Part shown: positions 1 to 11,394 of the stretch, one piece after another
Position numbering within the stretch: position 1 is the first letter of the stretch
Layout of the letters: every line of letters starts with the position of its first letter
Assembly: GCA_947069175.1 (NCBI GenBank)
Contig: CAMTDV010000027.1
Location: 44,343,369-44,407,368 of the forward strand
Reading direction: 5' to 3'
Source: Scalesia atractyloides
Lineage: Eukaryota; Streptophyta; Magnoliopsida; Asterales; Asteraceae
DNA length: 64,000 nucleotides
Position numbers and translations under genes: made by a program
Notes under the pieces: model-generated
Seen by the model: only the letters and a program-made list of their open reading frames with translations
Database searches by the model: none
What the model was told of the DNA's origin: nothing

Positions 1-360
1 CTTGGTATCGCTTTTGAGAGCTTCTCTACATTCACTCAGTCGGTATGTCATATCCCTAATTTTATAGATCTTTTAGCCAGTGAAGAAAGCCATGAATTGT
101 TTATGAAAATATGCATGGTACAAATGACTCCCCTGCTGTTGCTTTTACGACCCAAAGTTCAACACATAGGCCCAATTTGTTTTGCTCTAATTTTCGACCT
201 AGCAGGCCCTCCTTGGCCCAAAATAGGCCCAATCGATCTTCGTTTAACAATTATAGGGGCATGAACAGAACTTATGGTCGCCAAAATCGCTCTCATGTTT
301 GTTAATTATGTCGCAAATCAGGTCACTCGGCTGCTCAGTGTTTTCAACTTGCATCTTTTG
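1..360 (+). pseudogene. Element D gag, C-terminal part with broken zinc knuckle
   Basis: The frames around 60-305 encode a glycine-poor, Asn/Arg-rich gag tail (HRPNLFCSNFRP, NNYRGMNRTYGRQNRSHVC) typical of copia gag just before the zinc knuckle. The CX2CX4HX4C knuckle is at 300-341, reading C-stop-L-C, then RKSGH and AAQC. The second residue is a TAA stop at 303-305, probably from CAA by a C to T change. An earlier frameshift lies near 110. Gag would package element RNA in the cytoplasmic particle; this copy cannot. Confidence in the family is high because the cysteine and histidine spacing is exact. Confidence 0.75.
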
Positions 361-429
361 CTTAGACCGCCTCTCCTACACCGGATCAACTAGCATAAGC
401 CTTCCATGCTCAGTGTCAATTGAATTCCA

Positions 430-860
430 CTATACCGGTTTGACTTCCAATACCAGAGCCACCACTCATATGCTTCCCAATACCAATAAACTTCAAAATT
501 CGACTCCAACTCAAAGTAATAAAAAAGCTTACTTTGTTAATGGTCCATCTCTTCCTATTACTCATGTTGGTCAAACAAAAATTTTAGGTAATTTTTCCCT
601 CAATGAGGTTTTAGTCATCCCATCTCTAACCGAAATATTTGTTATCTACTGGCAAATTGATCAAAAATAATCATGTTGATGTCATATTTTCTCACCAGCA
701 AACTCTAGCCCGGGGTGTCGTGAAGACGGTCTTTATGTTCTTCGCCACACTCATGAAGCTTTGGTTGCGTCATATCCTTGTCCAAAAGCTTCCTTTGAGT
801 TACGGAACTCCAGACTTGGGCTCTCAATTTTTATATTATCTCTATGTTAAAAAATAATGG
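430..860 (+). pseudogene. Element D protease and pre-integrase region, catalytic Asp lost
   Basis: The copia protease active site normally reads Asp-Ser/Thr-Gly-Ala followed by HM. Here 449-472 reads NTRATTHM, so the catalytic Asp is Asn and the Gly is Arg, each explained by one G to A change. The downstream block (LPITHVGQTKILG, then LNEVLVIPSL) is the usual protease tail. Positions 640-860 hold the GAG-pre-integrase zone in two frames, with frameshifts near 660 and 845. The maturation enzyme is therefore inactive in this copy. Confidence 0.7.
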
Positions 861-2165
861 TTGTTTCTCTTTTATTCACTGTTACCTAAACTGGGTCTTT
901 GTTCCCCGAGTAAATTTTCAAAAGCTAAATGTCAACCTTTTTTGTCTAATGATAAACGGACATCTTTGCCTCTTGAAATAATACATTGTGACCTATGGGG
1001 GCCTTCTCCAATAAAATCAGTCGATCATTTTCTATATTATGTTGCTTTCGTTGATGATTATTCACGGTTCACTTGGCTATATCCTTTACGAGCTAAATCA
1101 GATTTTGTTGATGCTTTATCAATATTTATACCTTTTGTTCAAACTCAATTTTCCACCAAAATTATGATTTTTCAAAGTGATGGTGGAACCGAGTTCACAA
1201 ATAACCGTGTACAAAAAATTGTTTGAACATAATGGTATCTTACATCGATATCTTGTCCTTACACCCTAGGGGTGGCAACGGGTCGGGTTTGGGACAGGTT
1301 TAGGTAATCCTAAACTCAAACCCTGTTAGATAAGCTTGTCCCAAACCCGTCCTAAAACCCATCGGGTAAATACCCATTGGGGATCGGGTATACCCGTGGG
1401 TTTTGGGTAAACCCGTTAATTTAAAAAAATTGCCCGTTTGTTATACCTGACCCAAAACTCATCGGGTATCTATTGAGTATGTATGAAATAGTTACAATGT
1501 ATATGAAATAAAATACCTACGTGTATAAAAATGGATGTATTATATATATATATATATATTTAAAAATATAAAAGAAATTATGTTAGGTATACAATAGGGT
1601 AAACAGGTACACTTTGTCGGGTAATCGAGACGGGTAAACGGGTATATCACCAAATTCCAAACCCGTCCCAAACCTGCGAAAAAAATAAAAACTAGTCCCA
1701 TACCCGTCCCAAACCCGATTATCCGACCCCAAACCCATCCCAAATAATTCGGGTTTCAAGTTTACCCATCGGGTTCGGGTTTGACTGCGATCCCTATTAC
1801 ACCCCACAACAAAATGGTCGGGTTGAACAGAAGAATCGACATATTGTTGAAATCAGCTTGGCTATGTTGTTTCATGCCCAAATACCCACTAAATATTGGG
1901 TAGATGCTTTTTCGTCAGCAATTTTTATAAATTATCGTCTACCATCAAAATTACTACAATGGAAGTCACCATTTGAAATGTTGTATCATCAAGTTCCAAA
2001 CTATGAATTCTTTCCGCATTTGGATGTCGAGTCTTCCCTTTCCTTCGTGATTATGCTCCCCATAAACTATCCCCTTAGCGCATTCCTTGTATATTTGTTA
2101 GATATTACTCTAAATACAAGGGATATAGATGCCTTGATCCCATTACATCTCGTGTATATGTGACA
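861..2165 (+). pseudogene. Element D integrase, split by a hAT insertion
   Basis: The integrase core is recognised by HCDLWGP (first catalytic Asp, near 990) and QSDGGTEF (second Asp, near 1180). After the insertion at 1267-1796 it continues with NGRVEQKNRHIVE, which carries the catalytic Glu (near 1820). The next block, AQIPTKYWVDAFSSAIFINYRLPS, is the typical integrase tail. A stop at about 1224 and a frameshift near 2030 break the frame in addition to the transposon. The enzyme would insert element cDNA into chromosomes. The insertion site is marked by an 8-bp duplication, so the domain was continuous before. Confidence 0.85.
1267..1796. mobile_element. Non-autonomous hAT-like DNA transposon, 530 bp
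   Basis: The insert is flanked by the 8-bp direct repeat ttacaccc (1259-1266 and 1797-1804) and has ends TAGGGGTGGC and GCGATCCCTA, which are imperfect inverted repeats starting TAGGG. An 8-bp duplication with TAGGG-type ends is characteristic of hAT elements. The interior is made of degenerate CGGGT/ACCCG words and has no transposase. It interrupts the integrase of element D, so it landed after D. Confidence 0.85.
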
Positions 2166-2715
2166 CGGCATCCGGGATTTGATGAATTTTATTATCCCTT
2201 TGATGCCTCCACTACCCCTACAAAAACCATTGACTTCCTTGAAGTCACAAATTTTTTAGATGTTTCACCAAACATTCCTAAAAGCACCCTTGACTCTAAA
2301 ATTCCATCACCCACTATTGCTACTAATTCCTTCTCAAGCCCAACTACTTCAGTAGCCATTCCCTTTTATCCGGTCCCAAATCATCCTTTCACATCTGGCC
2401 TAGTTACCCCCATTAACCCAATAGTGACTCCTCTAATCACCTCTCACACCCAAAGCCCAATTACCATTCTCACTGAAACTGGACCTATGTCTCCCTCCGC
2501 TGGCCCAACCAGTGTTTCGGTCCTTCCTGTAAACACTTCAGCTCAATCTAATAGTCCATCCAACCATGTCTCTCAACCTCAGTCCACAACGTATTCTTAT
2601 TCTATCGACCACGCTCCTGACTTGTCGGCGTTGACCAACTCATTGGACGTGTCAACACCTTCGGCCACTATCTCTCATTCAGCCCACCACCATCTCCATC
2701 TCACCCTATGATGAC
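2166..2715 (+). pseudogene. Element D linker between integrase and reverse transcriptase
   Basis: An open frame at 2160-2711 encodes a Pro/Ser/Thr-rich stretch with no fold signature. It starts with VTRHPGFDEFYYPF, which is the end of the integrase C-terminal module. Copia polyproteins normally carry such a low-complexity linker between integrase and RT, so this is polyprotein, not a separate gene. Confidence 0.6.
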
Positions 2716-2779
2716 CCGTGCTAAATCGGGTATTTTAACACCTCAACATTAGGTTGATTTAGTTCACACGAAGCACTTC

Positions 2780-3560
2780 CACTACACTTTGTCGTTCAAC
2801 GCTCTTGATAAAAATAATACTGGGACTTTTGTTCCCCGTCCAACCAACACAAATGTTGTGGGTTCCAAATGGATTTTAGAACTAAACTTCGATCTGATGG
2901 ATCCATTGAACGTCACAAAGCTCGCCTTGTTGCTAAAGGCTTCAGTCAATACCAGGTCTTGACTAGTCAATACCAGGTCTTGACTAGTCAATACCAGGTC
3001 TTGACTAGTCAATACCAGGTCTTGACTACTCTTATACTTTTAGCCCCGTCATTAAAGCTACCATTGTTCGTACTGTCTTGGCTTTAAGTGTTATCAACAA
3101 TTGGCATCTTCATCAACTCGATGTTAATAGTTCCTTTTTACATGACTATCTCTCTGAACATGTTTTTATGGGACAACCCAAAGGCTTCATTAATGCTCAA
3201 TTTCCATCTGATGTTTGCAAATTGAACAAAGCTGTTTATGGCTTGAAACAAGCTCCACGGGCTTGGTTTCACCATATAAGCTTGTTTCTTCTCAACGGTG
3301 GTTTTACATGTAGCCAAGCCGATCCATCCTTATTTATCTACAATCATGATTCATGTACGATGTACATTCTTGTGTATGTTGATGACCTTTTTCTTATAGG
3401 CAATCATCAACCGACTATCGACTACTTCATTACCTGTCTCAATAAGAATTTGCCATCAAGGATCTTGGTAAACTCAACTACTTTCTTGGTTGGAGGCTAC
3501 CGACACATAAAATGGTCTTTTCTTGAATCAATCCAAATATGACCTAGACATTCTAACTCG
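2780..3560 (+). pseudogene. Element D reverse transcriptase
   Basis: Frames at 2869-3542 show conserved copia RT blocks in order: HKARLVAKGFSQ (near 2915), a disrupted block, HQLDVNSSFLH (near 3110), KAVYGLKQAPRAWF (near 3230) and the catalytic YVDD motif in ILVYVDDLFLIG (near 3370-3400). The region carries a 21-bp tandem expansion at 2944-3027 and a frameshift near 3460-3530. The polymerase residues survive, but the fold is broken by the insertion of repeats. Confidence 0.85.
2944..3027 (+). repeat. Four exact 21-bp tandem copies inside RT
   Basis: The unit agtcaataccaggtcttgac(t) is present four times in a row at 2944, 2965, 2986 and 3007 with no differences. One unit corresponds to the normal RT sequence after the motif KGFSQ; the other three are extra and leave the frame unchanged (63 nt). 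Confidence 0.97.
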
Positions 3561-4117
3561 TGCAAAGATGTTTGATGTTAAACCCGCTCCAACACCTTCA
3601 AGCAGCAATGTTTCATTTGTTTCTACAAGTACTATGTTTCCAAACGCTACTTTCTATCGTTTGATTTTAGGTGCTCTACAGTATTTGATGATCACGAGAC
3701 CTGATATCTCTTACGCTGTTAATCAGGTCAGCCAATATCTTCACACTCTAACTACTACTCACATTCAAGAAGTGAAAAGAATCTCGCACTATCTCAAGGG
3801 TATTATTGCCTTTGGGTTATACTATACTCGTTCCACTTCCACGTCTCTGCTTGGGTACTCTGATGTTGATTGGAATTGTTTCTTAGAGACAGTTGATCTA
3901 CTTATGGTTACTCTATATTTTTGGGCGGGAATCTAGTTTCTTGGAGTGCTAAAAAGCAACCGACTATTGCAAGATCCAGTTGCGAATCTGAGTATCATGC
4001 AGTGGCCAATACTACTGCTGAAATTGTTTGGATAACTCATATTCTTCAAGAACTTCATGCGCTTCCTCCGGACAGACCAGCTATTCTTTGTGATAATCAG
4101 AGTGCTATTTTTCTAAT
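3523..4117 (+). pseudogene. Element D RT end and RNase H, first part
   Basis: Open frames at 3523-3936 and 3921-4130 encode the RT connection (LGALQYLMITRPDISYAVNQVSQ) and RNase H (GYSDVDWN, then SSCESEYHAVANTTAEIVW, then CDNQSAIFL). These carry the RNase H acidic residues D, E and D. A frameshift separates the two frames near 3920. The domain stops at 4117, where element A is inserted, and its remaining part is at 47351-47561. Confidence 0.88.
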
Positions 4118-4804
4118 TGTTAGGATCTGAGTTTGAATTGTTGTGAAAGTTTAAAGATGGAAAGTAATGAATGAAGATAAATCAAAGATAAATGCAGCGG
4201 AAATGTAAACTTTGATTCACAACAATCGGAAGAATGTTTTCATTGACATGCTTTTGTAATATTAATCATGTATGCATGCAAATTACGAACTCCCCCTTAA
4301 CCTAAGATCACTTTAATTTGTTTGTACAGAATGTGTAGAAGTAGTGATGGATAGAACAGTACAGGCACTATTCTATTTATAGTACATTACAAACCTCTGA
4401 GCATCTTTGGCTGACGTCACTATGAAAGTGACATTTAACAAACTAAAAAAACTCTAAACAATGTTCCATTAAAATACAATATAAACTCTGATGATAACAA
4501 CTGTTGAGATATCCTCTATTGGGCTTTATCCTTTGTTAGTCTTCAGCAGAGTTTACTTCAACAGACCTTATCTTCATCGGAGGTTCTGATCAGCAAAATT
4601 TGCTTCAACAGCCTTTAAGATTCATCAGAGTTTCTCTCTAGCAGACCTTAGTTTCCAGCAGAGCTTTGTCTCTTAACAAAGCTTGTGAACAGTCTTTAAG
4701 TATCAGCAGAGTTTAGAGTAGCAGATCTTAATTAGTGATCAGATGTTTTACATTGTTTTGGCTTTCAATCATCTGTTCTTTTATAGGGTTCAATAGATCC
4801 AATA
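4118..4804 (-). repeat. Element A 3' LTR (left copy)
   Basis: 687 bp, homologous along its length to 46662-47350. It contains several CAGCAGA words and lacks a short stretch present near 47005 in the other copy. Its terminal CA has become TA. Confidence 0.93.
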
Positions 4805-4816
4805 ATCTCCTCCAGA
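4805..4816 (-). other. Element A polypurine tract
   Basis: On the - strand the sequence TCTGGAGGAGAT sits immediately before the LTR, the position and composition expected for the plus-strand primer of reverse transcription. Confidence 0.7.
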
Positions 4817-5335
4817 AAAGATGATGCCAAAACTTTTCATTATTGTTGATCTTTATTTCTCATCAGCATTTTCCTTATCTATATTTTGAATTGTAATTCA
4901 AAGTCCAGGGAAATCATGTCATCAAAATCCCTTTAAAGTTCAAGTTTTATCAGATCTTGGAGGTCAGATGCATCCAGACCATATGCATCCTCCATAGTAA
5001 GCTTTTGAACTTACCATTTGATCTGAGCAAGGTCAAATCGTGGGTGTCTGAGGATGACTTCCACTTCAGAATTTTTGGACCAGATGGTTTTTGTGGGTGA
5101 AGAGTTATTCTTGATGAGTTTGGCGATTGAGATCTGCTAACAAGGTTTGAGATAATTTCTTTAAGTTTATCACTTGCAGCATCTATATGGTAAAGCAGTT
5201 GATTTTTTATTCCCTCTTTCTTGTGCTCTTCAAACCTCTGCTCATCATCTTCTTCCATCTGCTTTTGCCTTTTTTGTAGGAATACAAAAACATTAAAAAA
5301 TGCAAAAATGTACAAAAACATGAAAAAGACAAAAA
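4817..5335 (-). pseudogene. Element A env-like ORF, C-terminal part
   Basis: A 123-codon frame at 4950-5321 begins hydrophobic and continues KRQKQMEEDDEQRFEEHKKE and DAASDKLKEIISNLVSRS, a charged helical stretch. It lies directly upstream of the A polypurine tract. The rest of this ORF lies to the right at 33653-35004 and 38133-39595. Function of env-like ORFs of SIRE elements is unproved; no envelope role can be read from this sequence. Confidence 0.55.
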
Positions 5336-5366
5336 AAGTTTTCGTGTGAAAAGAGGAAATGATAGT

Positions 5367-6080
5367 GCATCAGTGGTCTATCACGGTATGCTAAAGATTG
5401 GTAGTGTTAAAAAGTTTAAACAAGTCTCACTGAGGATGTGCTAGTAGGCTTCGCATTTTCACTAGATTGTTTCTCAGATATAAACTTAAAATAAAACTTC
5501 TTAATTAGTGCCTTAACATCTCTCAGATATATGGTCTTAGTACACCGAAATTTCGCTTGAAAGATTGCCAGATTCTAGGTCTTTATAAATAATTGATATC
5601 TGGGGTATTATACAAATATGATTTTGCGTCAGAAATGGACTAGAACTTGTAGAATACTTTTGCTGTTAAAACCAAAAACTGCAGCAAACTGTAAGTAGCG
5701 AAAGTTCCAACAATTGCAGTTTAAGATTCCAAATTGGAACACTAATTTCAAGATGAGCCTTCATCTCTTTGTCGGTACGGTGGTACTAACCTGAGCTCTC
5801 AAGGTCTCGCATTATCCAGATACAGATATTAGTTAGATATATTCACATGTAAGATGAAATCCAGAGAATCTAGATAAGGAAGTATATTCTGAGGTGGGAA
5901 ACACTGTTAAGTCAAGTCCCTAAAATTACCTAACATATCTCAGAACAATTGAGAAATCTGTAGAGGTTTAAGTGGACAAGTATACTAACAATCTAAGTGA
6001 GTTTGTTTAAGAACTTAAAGTCTTATAAAGGTCAACGGTACTTGTGGTATGTCTAAAAAACTAATGTGATCCTCTAACAC
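5367..6080 (+). repeat. Noncoding block homologous to 12550-13270, inverted
   Basis: Reading + here and - at 13270 down to 12550 shows the same landmarks in the same order: tatgctaaaga, gtttaaacaa, cagtaggct, gatatctggggtatta, ctagaacttgta, gagccttcatctctttgtc, gagctctcaaggtctcgca and ttagatatattcacatgta. Identity looks like about 65-75%. Confidence 0.85.
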
Positions 6081-6088
6081 AAACTCAT

Positions 6089-6195
6089 AAAAATATGTCT
6101 GTAAATATGTTTGTACATAATTAGTATTGTTGTTCATTTCACAAAAAAAAATATGTCTGTAAATATGTTTGTACATAATTAATATGTTCATTTTA
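6089..6195 (+). repeat. 58-bp tandem duplication
   Basis: The stretch starting aaaaatatgtctgtaaat and running through gtttgtacataatta occurs at about 6089 and again at about 6147 with small changes. It lies in the noncoding part of C. Confidence 0.85.
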
Positions 6196-6426
6196 GTTTC
6201 GACATCCGATGATGAAAAGCTGATTTTCAAAATCTAGAGCTGCTAAACAAAAATCGGAAATTTGAAACTGTTTGACGAAGATAATTTTATCTTCGGGTGA
6301 AGATAAAAGTTGCAAAGGTTTAAAATCATTTACCTTCGCACGAAGATAAATTTATCTTGGCATGAAGATAAATCAATTTTTGACATTTTTACTTTACTCG
6401 AACCGAAATCTTAATCGTTTTAGCAT

Positions 6427-6783
6427 TTGGCGATAAATATGGGCAATTTTCAAAAAAAAATGGATAACACTGAGATTGTGTTTGATGAAAGAATTGACGA
6501 GGATATTCTTACTCAGTATGTTTATGAAACATCGTGTTCTGAAGAATTTGAGGCTTTACAAATGTTCATGTCATCTCAATCTAATAATTCTGTTACAAGT
6601 GCAGGTTTATCTGATGAACAAAGTCAAAGCACAAAGATTGAAGAAGAAGAGACACAGTTTAAAGAGGAAGATAGAGAAGATGTTATTCATAATATGTTTA
6701 AATCATCTCTACCTCCTCACGTGTTTAATGCTTTTGCAGGATTCTTCAGCGAACAAAAACAAAGTGCAAAATACAGATCCTAG
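6427..6783 (+). pseudogene. Short gag-like ORF in fragment C
   Basis: A 118-codon frame rich in Glu, Asp and Ser ends with HNMFKSSLPPHVFNAFAGFF. The gag-pol linker of B (30626-31042) has the weakly similar FKHLLPNDILITFAGYF after an acidic run. I infer a gag-linker remnant, not a host gene. It lies between clusters of CTTCG..CGAAG words at 6280-6375 and 6855-6970. There is no other evidence of expression. Confidence 0.4.
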
Positions 6784-6993
6784 AAACAGGCGGATAGAGC
6801 TCCGCCGTCCAAATCACAAAATGTTTCAAATGGACTAGCTTGCATTACCTTTGTATGAAGCTAGATTCTATCTTCGTGCGAAGGTAAATCTCCTTCATAC
6901 GAAGATAGTTTCACTTTGTACGAAGATAGATTACCTTCGTACGAAGTGCATATCCACTTCGTGCGAAGTGACCAACATAGATTCTAACATTAC

Positions 6994-7461
6994 TGTGAAC
7001 AAGGATCGTGCTCCCGAAATGAGCAACCGACCTGATCTCGCTCAACTAGCAGAGGCATAATTCATTGCTAGAGAGGTAGACAAAATGAACAAGATAGTAC
7101 TTACTATTTAACTGTTTCTGTTGTATTAAAGAAGTTCAAATACAGATGCGAGTAAACAAACTGGCAGAGCTTCGCCGTACCAACTGATAAATCACTAACT
7201 AGCTCTAACACAACACTCCTCTATTTATAGGTCGACATGACTCATACTGAATTATGTGTTATAACAATGACATGACTATGCTTCGTACGAGTATGCGCTT
7301 CGTACGAGTGAGACACTCGTACTAATCACTTAGATGCTTTATACGAACCAATCTAACAAAACATATAAAATTTACATTTTAACATATAAACATTGACGTG
7401 AAAGCTCTATATACATTACAGACATATCCTAGACGTAGGCAATAGACATTATGCACCAACA
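6994..7461 (-). repeat. Element B 3' LTR (left copy)
   Basis: Matches 33108-33575 along its full length. Contains TTCGTACGA words at 7281-7320 and, on the + strand, a ctctatttatagg stretch near 7215. Confidence 0.95.
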
Positions 7462-7474
7462 AACTCCCCCTTGG
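7462..7474 (-). other. Element B polypurine tract
   Basis: CCAAGGGGGAGTT on the - strand abuts the LTR, as expected for the plus-strand primer. Confidence 0.8.
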
Positions 7475-7650
7475 ATGTTGCCGCAGTCTGGATAGTCTTC
7501 AAAAAAAACATTCTACAATAGATTTGACTTTAACGACCAAAAAATCTCTTCGATGGCTTGCGACACTCCTCAAAAGTAATTGGTGTTTGAACGTTAGGAG
7601 GAGGTTGGTTCACTGTATTGCCAAACCGAAATCTCCTTAGCGATGTTATT

Positions 7651-8859
7651 CTAGCACACTGCTATTCGAGCTTCATTCTTCTCTTTCTTCTTTGTCTCTT
7701 TTTCTTCAAGCTTCCTCCAAGAAGTATTCCACGTCGATCCTGAATGTATATCATTTACAAAGCAGACATTGACAATCTTCTGGAATTGTAGAGCTTGCTC
7801 CTTGTCTTTTTCATCAAAACTTATCTTACTGTAAATAGACATTCAATATCTTTTTTTGAACAATTTACTAGCCACATTGGGTCTAGTACTCGAATGCCAC
7901 GCCATAGACCGTATATGCGTTTATGCACTATGACGGCTTCGGTTAGCTCCTCTGTAATCTTCCACGAGTCTTTGTCTGGGTGCACGCACATAACAACCTC
8001 TCCTATATTCGAATAATAATGCCACCACTTGAAGATCGTATAAAAATCCTGCTCCATCCGTAACATAGGTATATTTTTCATTACTTCCGGCCTCTTCATG
8101 ACGAGCGTTACATCCTTCTCTTTCGTCACTGGATCTATCTTTGTGATGCGTCTTCCAGTGAGAAAATCCATGCAAAGCCTCCATCTTGATCAACTTCCAA
8201 AGCCTCTGGTCGTGAAATTTCATCTTGAGATTAATCATCTTTGTTTGCACCAATTCTTTAATATCCCAGTAAGGCAAGGACTTGATATTGCTGAGATATC
8301 GGAAATACTGAATACCAAACTCCCTTTTGATCGCATAGACAATCAACTCTTCGTTCCAACCCCAGCTTATGATATCCCCTAGTGAAATATCAGCATCATG
8401 AGTGAAAAATGCTAAGGGACGTTTGAATTTATGCTCGGCTGGTGCAGTTTTGAACCATTTCTTCTTTATCTCAGCAATTTCAGCACTGTGTAATTGTTGA
8501 GGAATTGCTCTTTGCTTTGCAGCTTCTTCAACTTTATGCTTTAACATATCTGCATTCTCAACTGCAAATAATTCGACAAAAGTTAGGGAGTCCTCTGTAT
8601 CCTGATCGGCAATATTAGCATCTTCATCAGAATCATCCTCCACGACAACTCGATCATATTCGTTAGCATCCTCAACGTCTTCAAATACATACACATTAGG
8701 TTCAAAAGCATCAATCTTGTTCAATTCGTCTTCATAATCAAACTCAAAATTCTCTTCATTAACCCCCAACATCTCTGCTATTTCCTCCTTCGAATAACTA
8801 TGCACAAATTCACCCTCTTCCACATCATGCTCAAGATACAGTACTTTGGGCTTTGGCAT
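7651..8859 (-). pseudogene. Element B env-like ORF, C-terminal half
   Basis: Frames at 7921-8859 and 7821-8171 together encode the conserved C-terminal block of SIRE-type third ORFs as I remember it from composite genomes. It has an acidic stretch, then HKFKRPLAFFTHDADISLG, then AIKREFGIQYFRYLS, LPYWDIKELVQTKMI and, in the second frame, ITKIDPVTKEKDVTLVMK and RMEQDFYTIFKWW. The switch of frame is near 8170. A further frame at 7651-7842 continues to about 190 bp from the LTR. No signal peptide or membrane segment is seen in this half. Confidence 0.7.
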
Positions 8860-8979
8860 GACAGGAACAGATAATATTTCTATTTCTAGAAAGATTCATG
8901 TCTGCTGAGCATCAACAGATTCGTTACCTTGATCTTTCCTTCCCTCTTTAACAGTCTGATTAGCAGAGTCATCAAGATA

Positions 8980-11091
8980 CTAAGAAACATCCACATCTTC
9001 ATTCATTTTTGACTCTGTTACAGGAATTCCAGTACCACCTGCATTATCATCATTATCATCGTTCATATCAGACCTACTAGGAACCATATCATCTTTATTA
9101 GCATCCTCTAACTCTACATCCTTTTCAACATCTTCAGCAGCATCATCAATCTCTTTCTCAATCATCTTCTTCAGCAACCAATCACGATGTCTTTGAGAAA
9201 TATCAAGTGAATCAATATCAACATTCGTTGGTCGTCCAATCAAAATAAATTTTCTCGGCTCCACATATACCACTATATCCGTACAAGTTACTGGCACAGA
9301 TTCAGCTTCTGGCTCAGCATGATCAGTGATAGAATCCTCCACGATTTTAGCTTTTCCTTTTCCCTGATCATCAGATTGTTGCTTTGCAAGTCTTCTCTTT
9401 CCGCAACACGCTCTCGAGCCTCAGATAGCTCAATCTCGTCTATTTCTTCAGCAATATTCACACCCAACTTTTTCACTAAAATCTTCTCAAACAAACTCAT
9501 TCTTCTATCACTTTGCAATCTTTCTTCTTCATATTCTGACATTCAAAGTCTCAACCTCTCATTTTCTTAAACAATACTAGCCAACATAGCTTCCATTTGT
9601 TGCTTTTCCTCAGATAAACCCTCAATCTGTTCAACCATTTCCTGTTTCTCAGCAGGCAACACATTGATTTGTTCTTGCAGTTCAGCAATCTTTACTATGT
9701 TAAGAAAAACCTACTTTTGTAGCTCATCCACCCGCATATCATTAAAAGAAAAATCACCCTCTGGAAGATTACCAAAATCAAAGTTAAGATCAAACTGAGA
9801 CGGTGATGTTTGAGAAGTATGTGGTGGTTGTTGAGGAGTTTGCTTTTGTGGCTGAGGTGTTTGTTGTTGAGGTTGTTGCTGAGGAACTTGTTGTTGTAGC
9901 GGTGTTCGTTGCTGCTGTGGTTGCGGTGGAGATTTTGGAGCTTGTTGTGGTGGAGACTGTGGAGTTTGTCGTGGTGGTGTTGATGGAATTTGCTGTGATG
10001 GTTTGACCATGACTTCTTCAACATTAGGTTCAAAAGTAGTCTCTTTGGATCTGATTGTTGGAGCTTCAGAACGTCGAACAGCAGATCATTTTATCCTCCT
10101 TTGCCTTTTGATTGGCATGCTAAAGATAGCTTCAGAATCTGATTCAGATGGTACATATGTTGTATCATCCTCTCCTGTAGCTTTAAGTTTTCGTTCTTCA
10201 GCCTTACGTTTGAGTTCAGCCTGACGCTTTTTCTCTATCTTCTGCCCTCTTTCTTTCTCCTTCTCTATGTTCATCCGAATTAGTACTCGACGAAGAAACA
10301 TCCTCAACTACTTTCTCTGTACCGAAAGCTTGACGTTCAGTATCAGCTGCCATATCTTCAACATTTTCTTCAATGTCTGGTTCATCATGAAGACCAGAAC
10401 TTCCAGGAGCTGCTGTAGCTTTCTTTTTCTGAACTTTTGGAACTGATGTAGACGTTGTAGCAGCTTTACACTTAGCCCCCTTTTCACCATTCTTCACAAA
10501 CAACGGACTTCTTTTTGCAACAAACATAGATAAAGCTTCAAGTTCTTCGTCATCATCACCAGTATCATCCTTCCTCCATCATCCTGGTGCTGGAGAAACA
10601 TAATCTTTATCAACAATCGCACTGAACATAGGTTTAGCGTTAGGAGCAGTCTTAATATGCAAGTTCATCTTTCTCAATGTAGAAACGTCTATGTGTTCAA
10701 GCTTAAAAATATTATCTGCACTTTTCTTCAGATCAGGATGTAGATAATCGAGCATCATCTTTACAAATCTTAGATATTACAAAAATTTCTCCCTTTGAAT
10801 GTTCTGAACCATCTGCTTGAAAATAACTTTAGAAAAGTTATATGGCAGATTCAATATCAACGCAGTAATCATGCACATCTGGTAATCCACAAGATCATCA
10901 TATCCTCCTTTTCGATAACTAAGACCATGAGCTATAACATGAGCCAGATATCTAAAAGGTGCGCTCAAATTGGCTTTCTTGAAAGGTGCAGCATTAACAA
11001 ATCCAGCATATCCCATACGATAAAAGCAACCTTTCATCATGTACTCTGAAAATCTTGTTAGATCATTCTCATTGTCTTTGAACTCTAACAT
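8980..11091 (-). pseudogene. Element B env-like ORF, N-terminal and low-complexity part
   Basis: Reading from 11091 leftward, an N-terminal globular block (TRFSEYMMKGCFYRMGYAGF, then LPYNFSKVIFKQMVQN) is followed by a Lys/Ser-rich region (10086-10527) and a Pro/Gln-rich region (9711-10010, runs of PQQQ and TPQ). Acidic and coiled-coil stretches follow (9288-9542, RRMSLFEKILVKKLGVN; 8980-9342). Frame changes separate the pieces. The product is unassigned; the arrangement parallels the env-like ORF of A. Confidence 0.6.
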
Positions 11092-11394
11092 TGTTCATAT
11101 CAATTCATCATTAATCTTGACAGGAATATCTTCGTCATTAATCTTCACAGCAGACACAATAGCATTATCCACTATACTGAACTCTGCAGCATTCCAGGAG
11201 TACTCACGTGTGACTGGTAAACAGTATGTCTATCGTTAAGTGCTTTAGTCACCCGTATACGTGTTAGAAAATCAAGAATTTCTATAAACGCAGCAATTTC
11301 TGGAATTGATCCATTCGTTAGACAGCAAATATTGTGAAATTGTGAGAATGAGGATTTCTTGGCCTGTTCACAAACATAACAAACAAGTGTTAGA

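Larger units (their letters stand above)
5345..6993. mobile_element. Decayed LTR-element fragment C (left part)
   Basis: This block separates the env-like ORF of A from the left LTR of B, and its right counterpart is 33576-33640. That right counterpart ends in GCATCAACA and resembles the end of the LTR of B. The left edge (TGTGAAAAGAGG) resembles the LTR start of B. No clean target duplication is visible (tttcg against ttttt). Inside are a 700-bp block homologous to the 3' noncoding zone of B in opposite orientation, a 58-bp tandem duplication and a small ORF. I infer a rearranged relic of the B family; boundaries are approximate. Confidence 0.5.

Noticed and set aside
7795..8016. + strand ORFs across 7795-8382 and 9319-10224
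   Set aside because: Shadows of the env-like ORF of B on the - strand.
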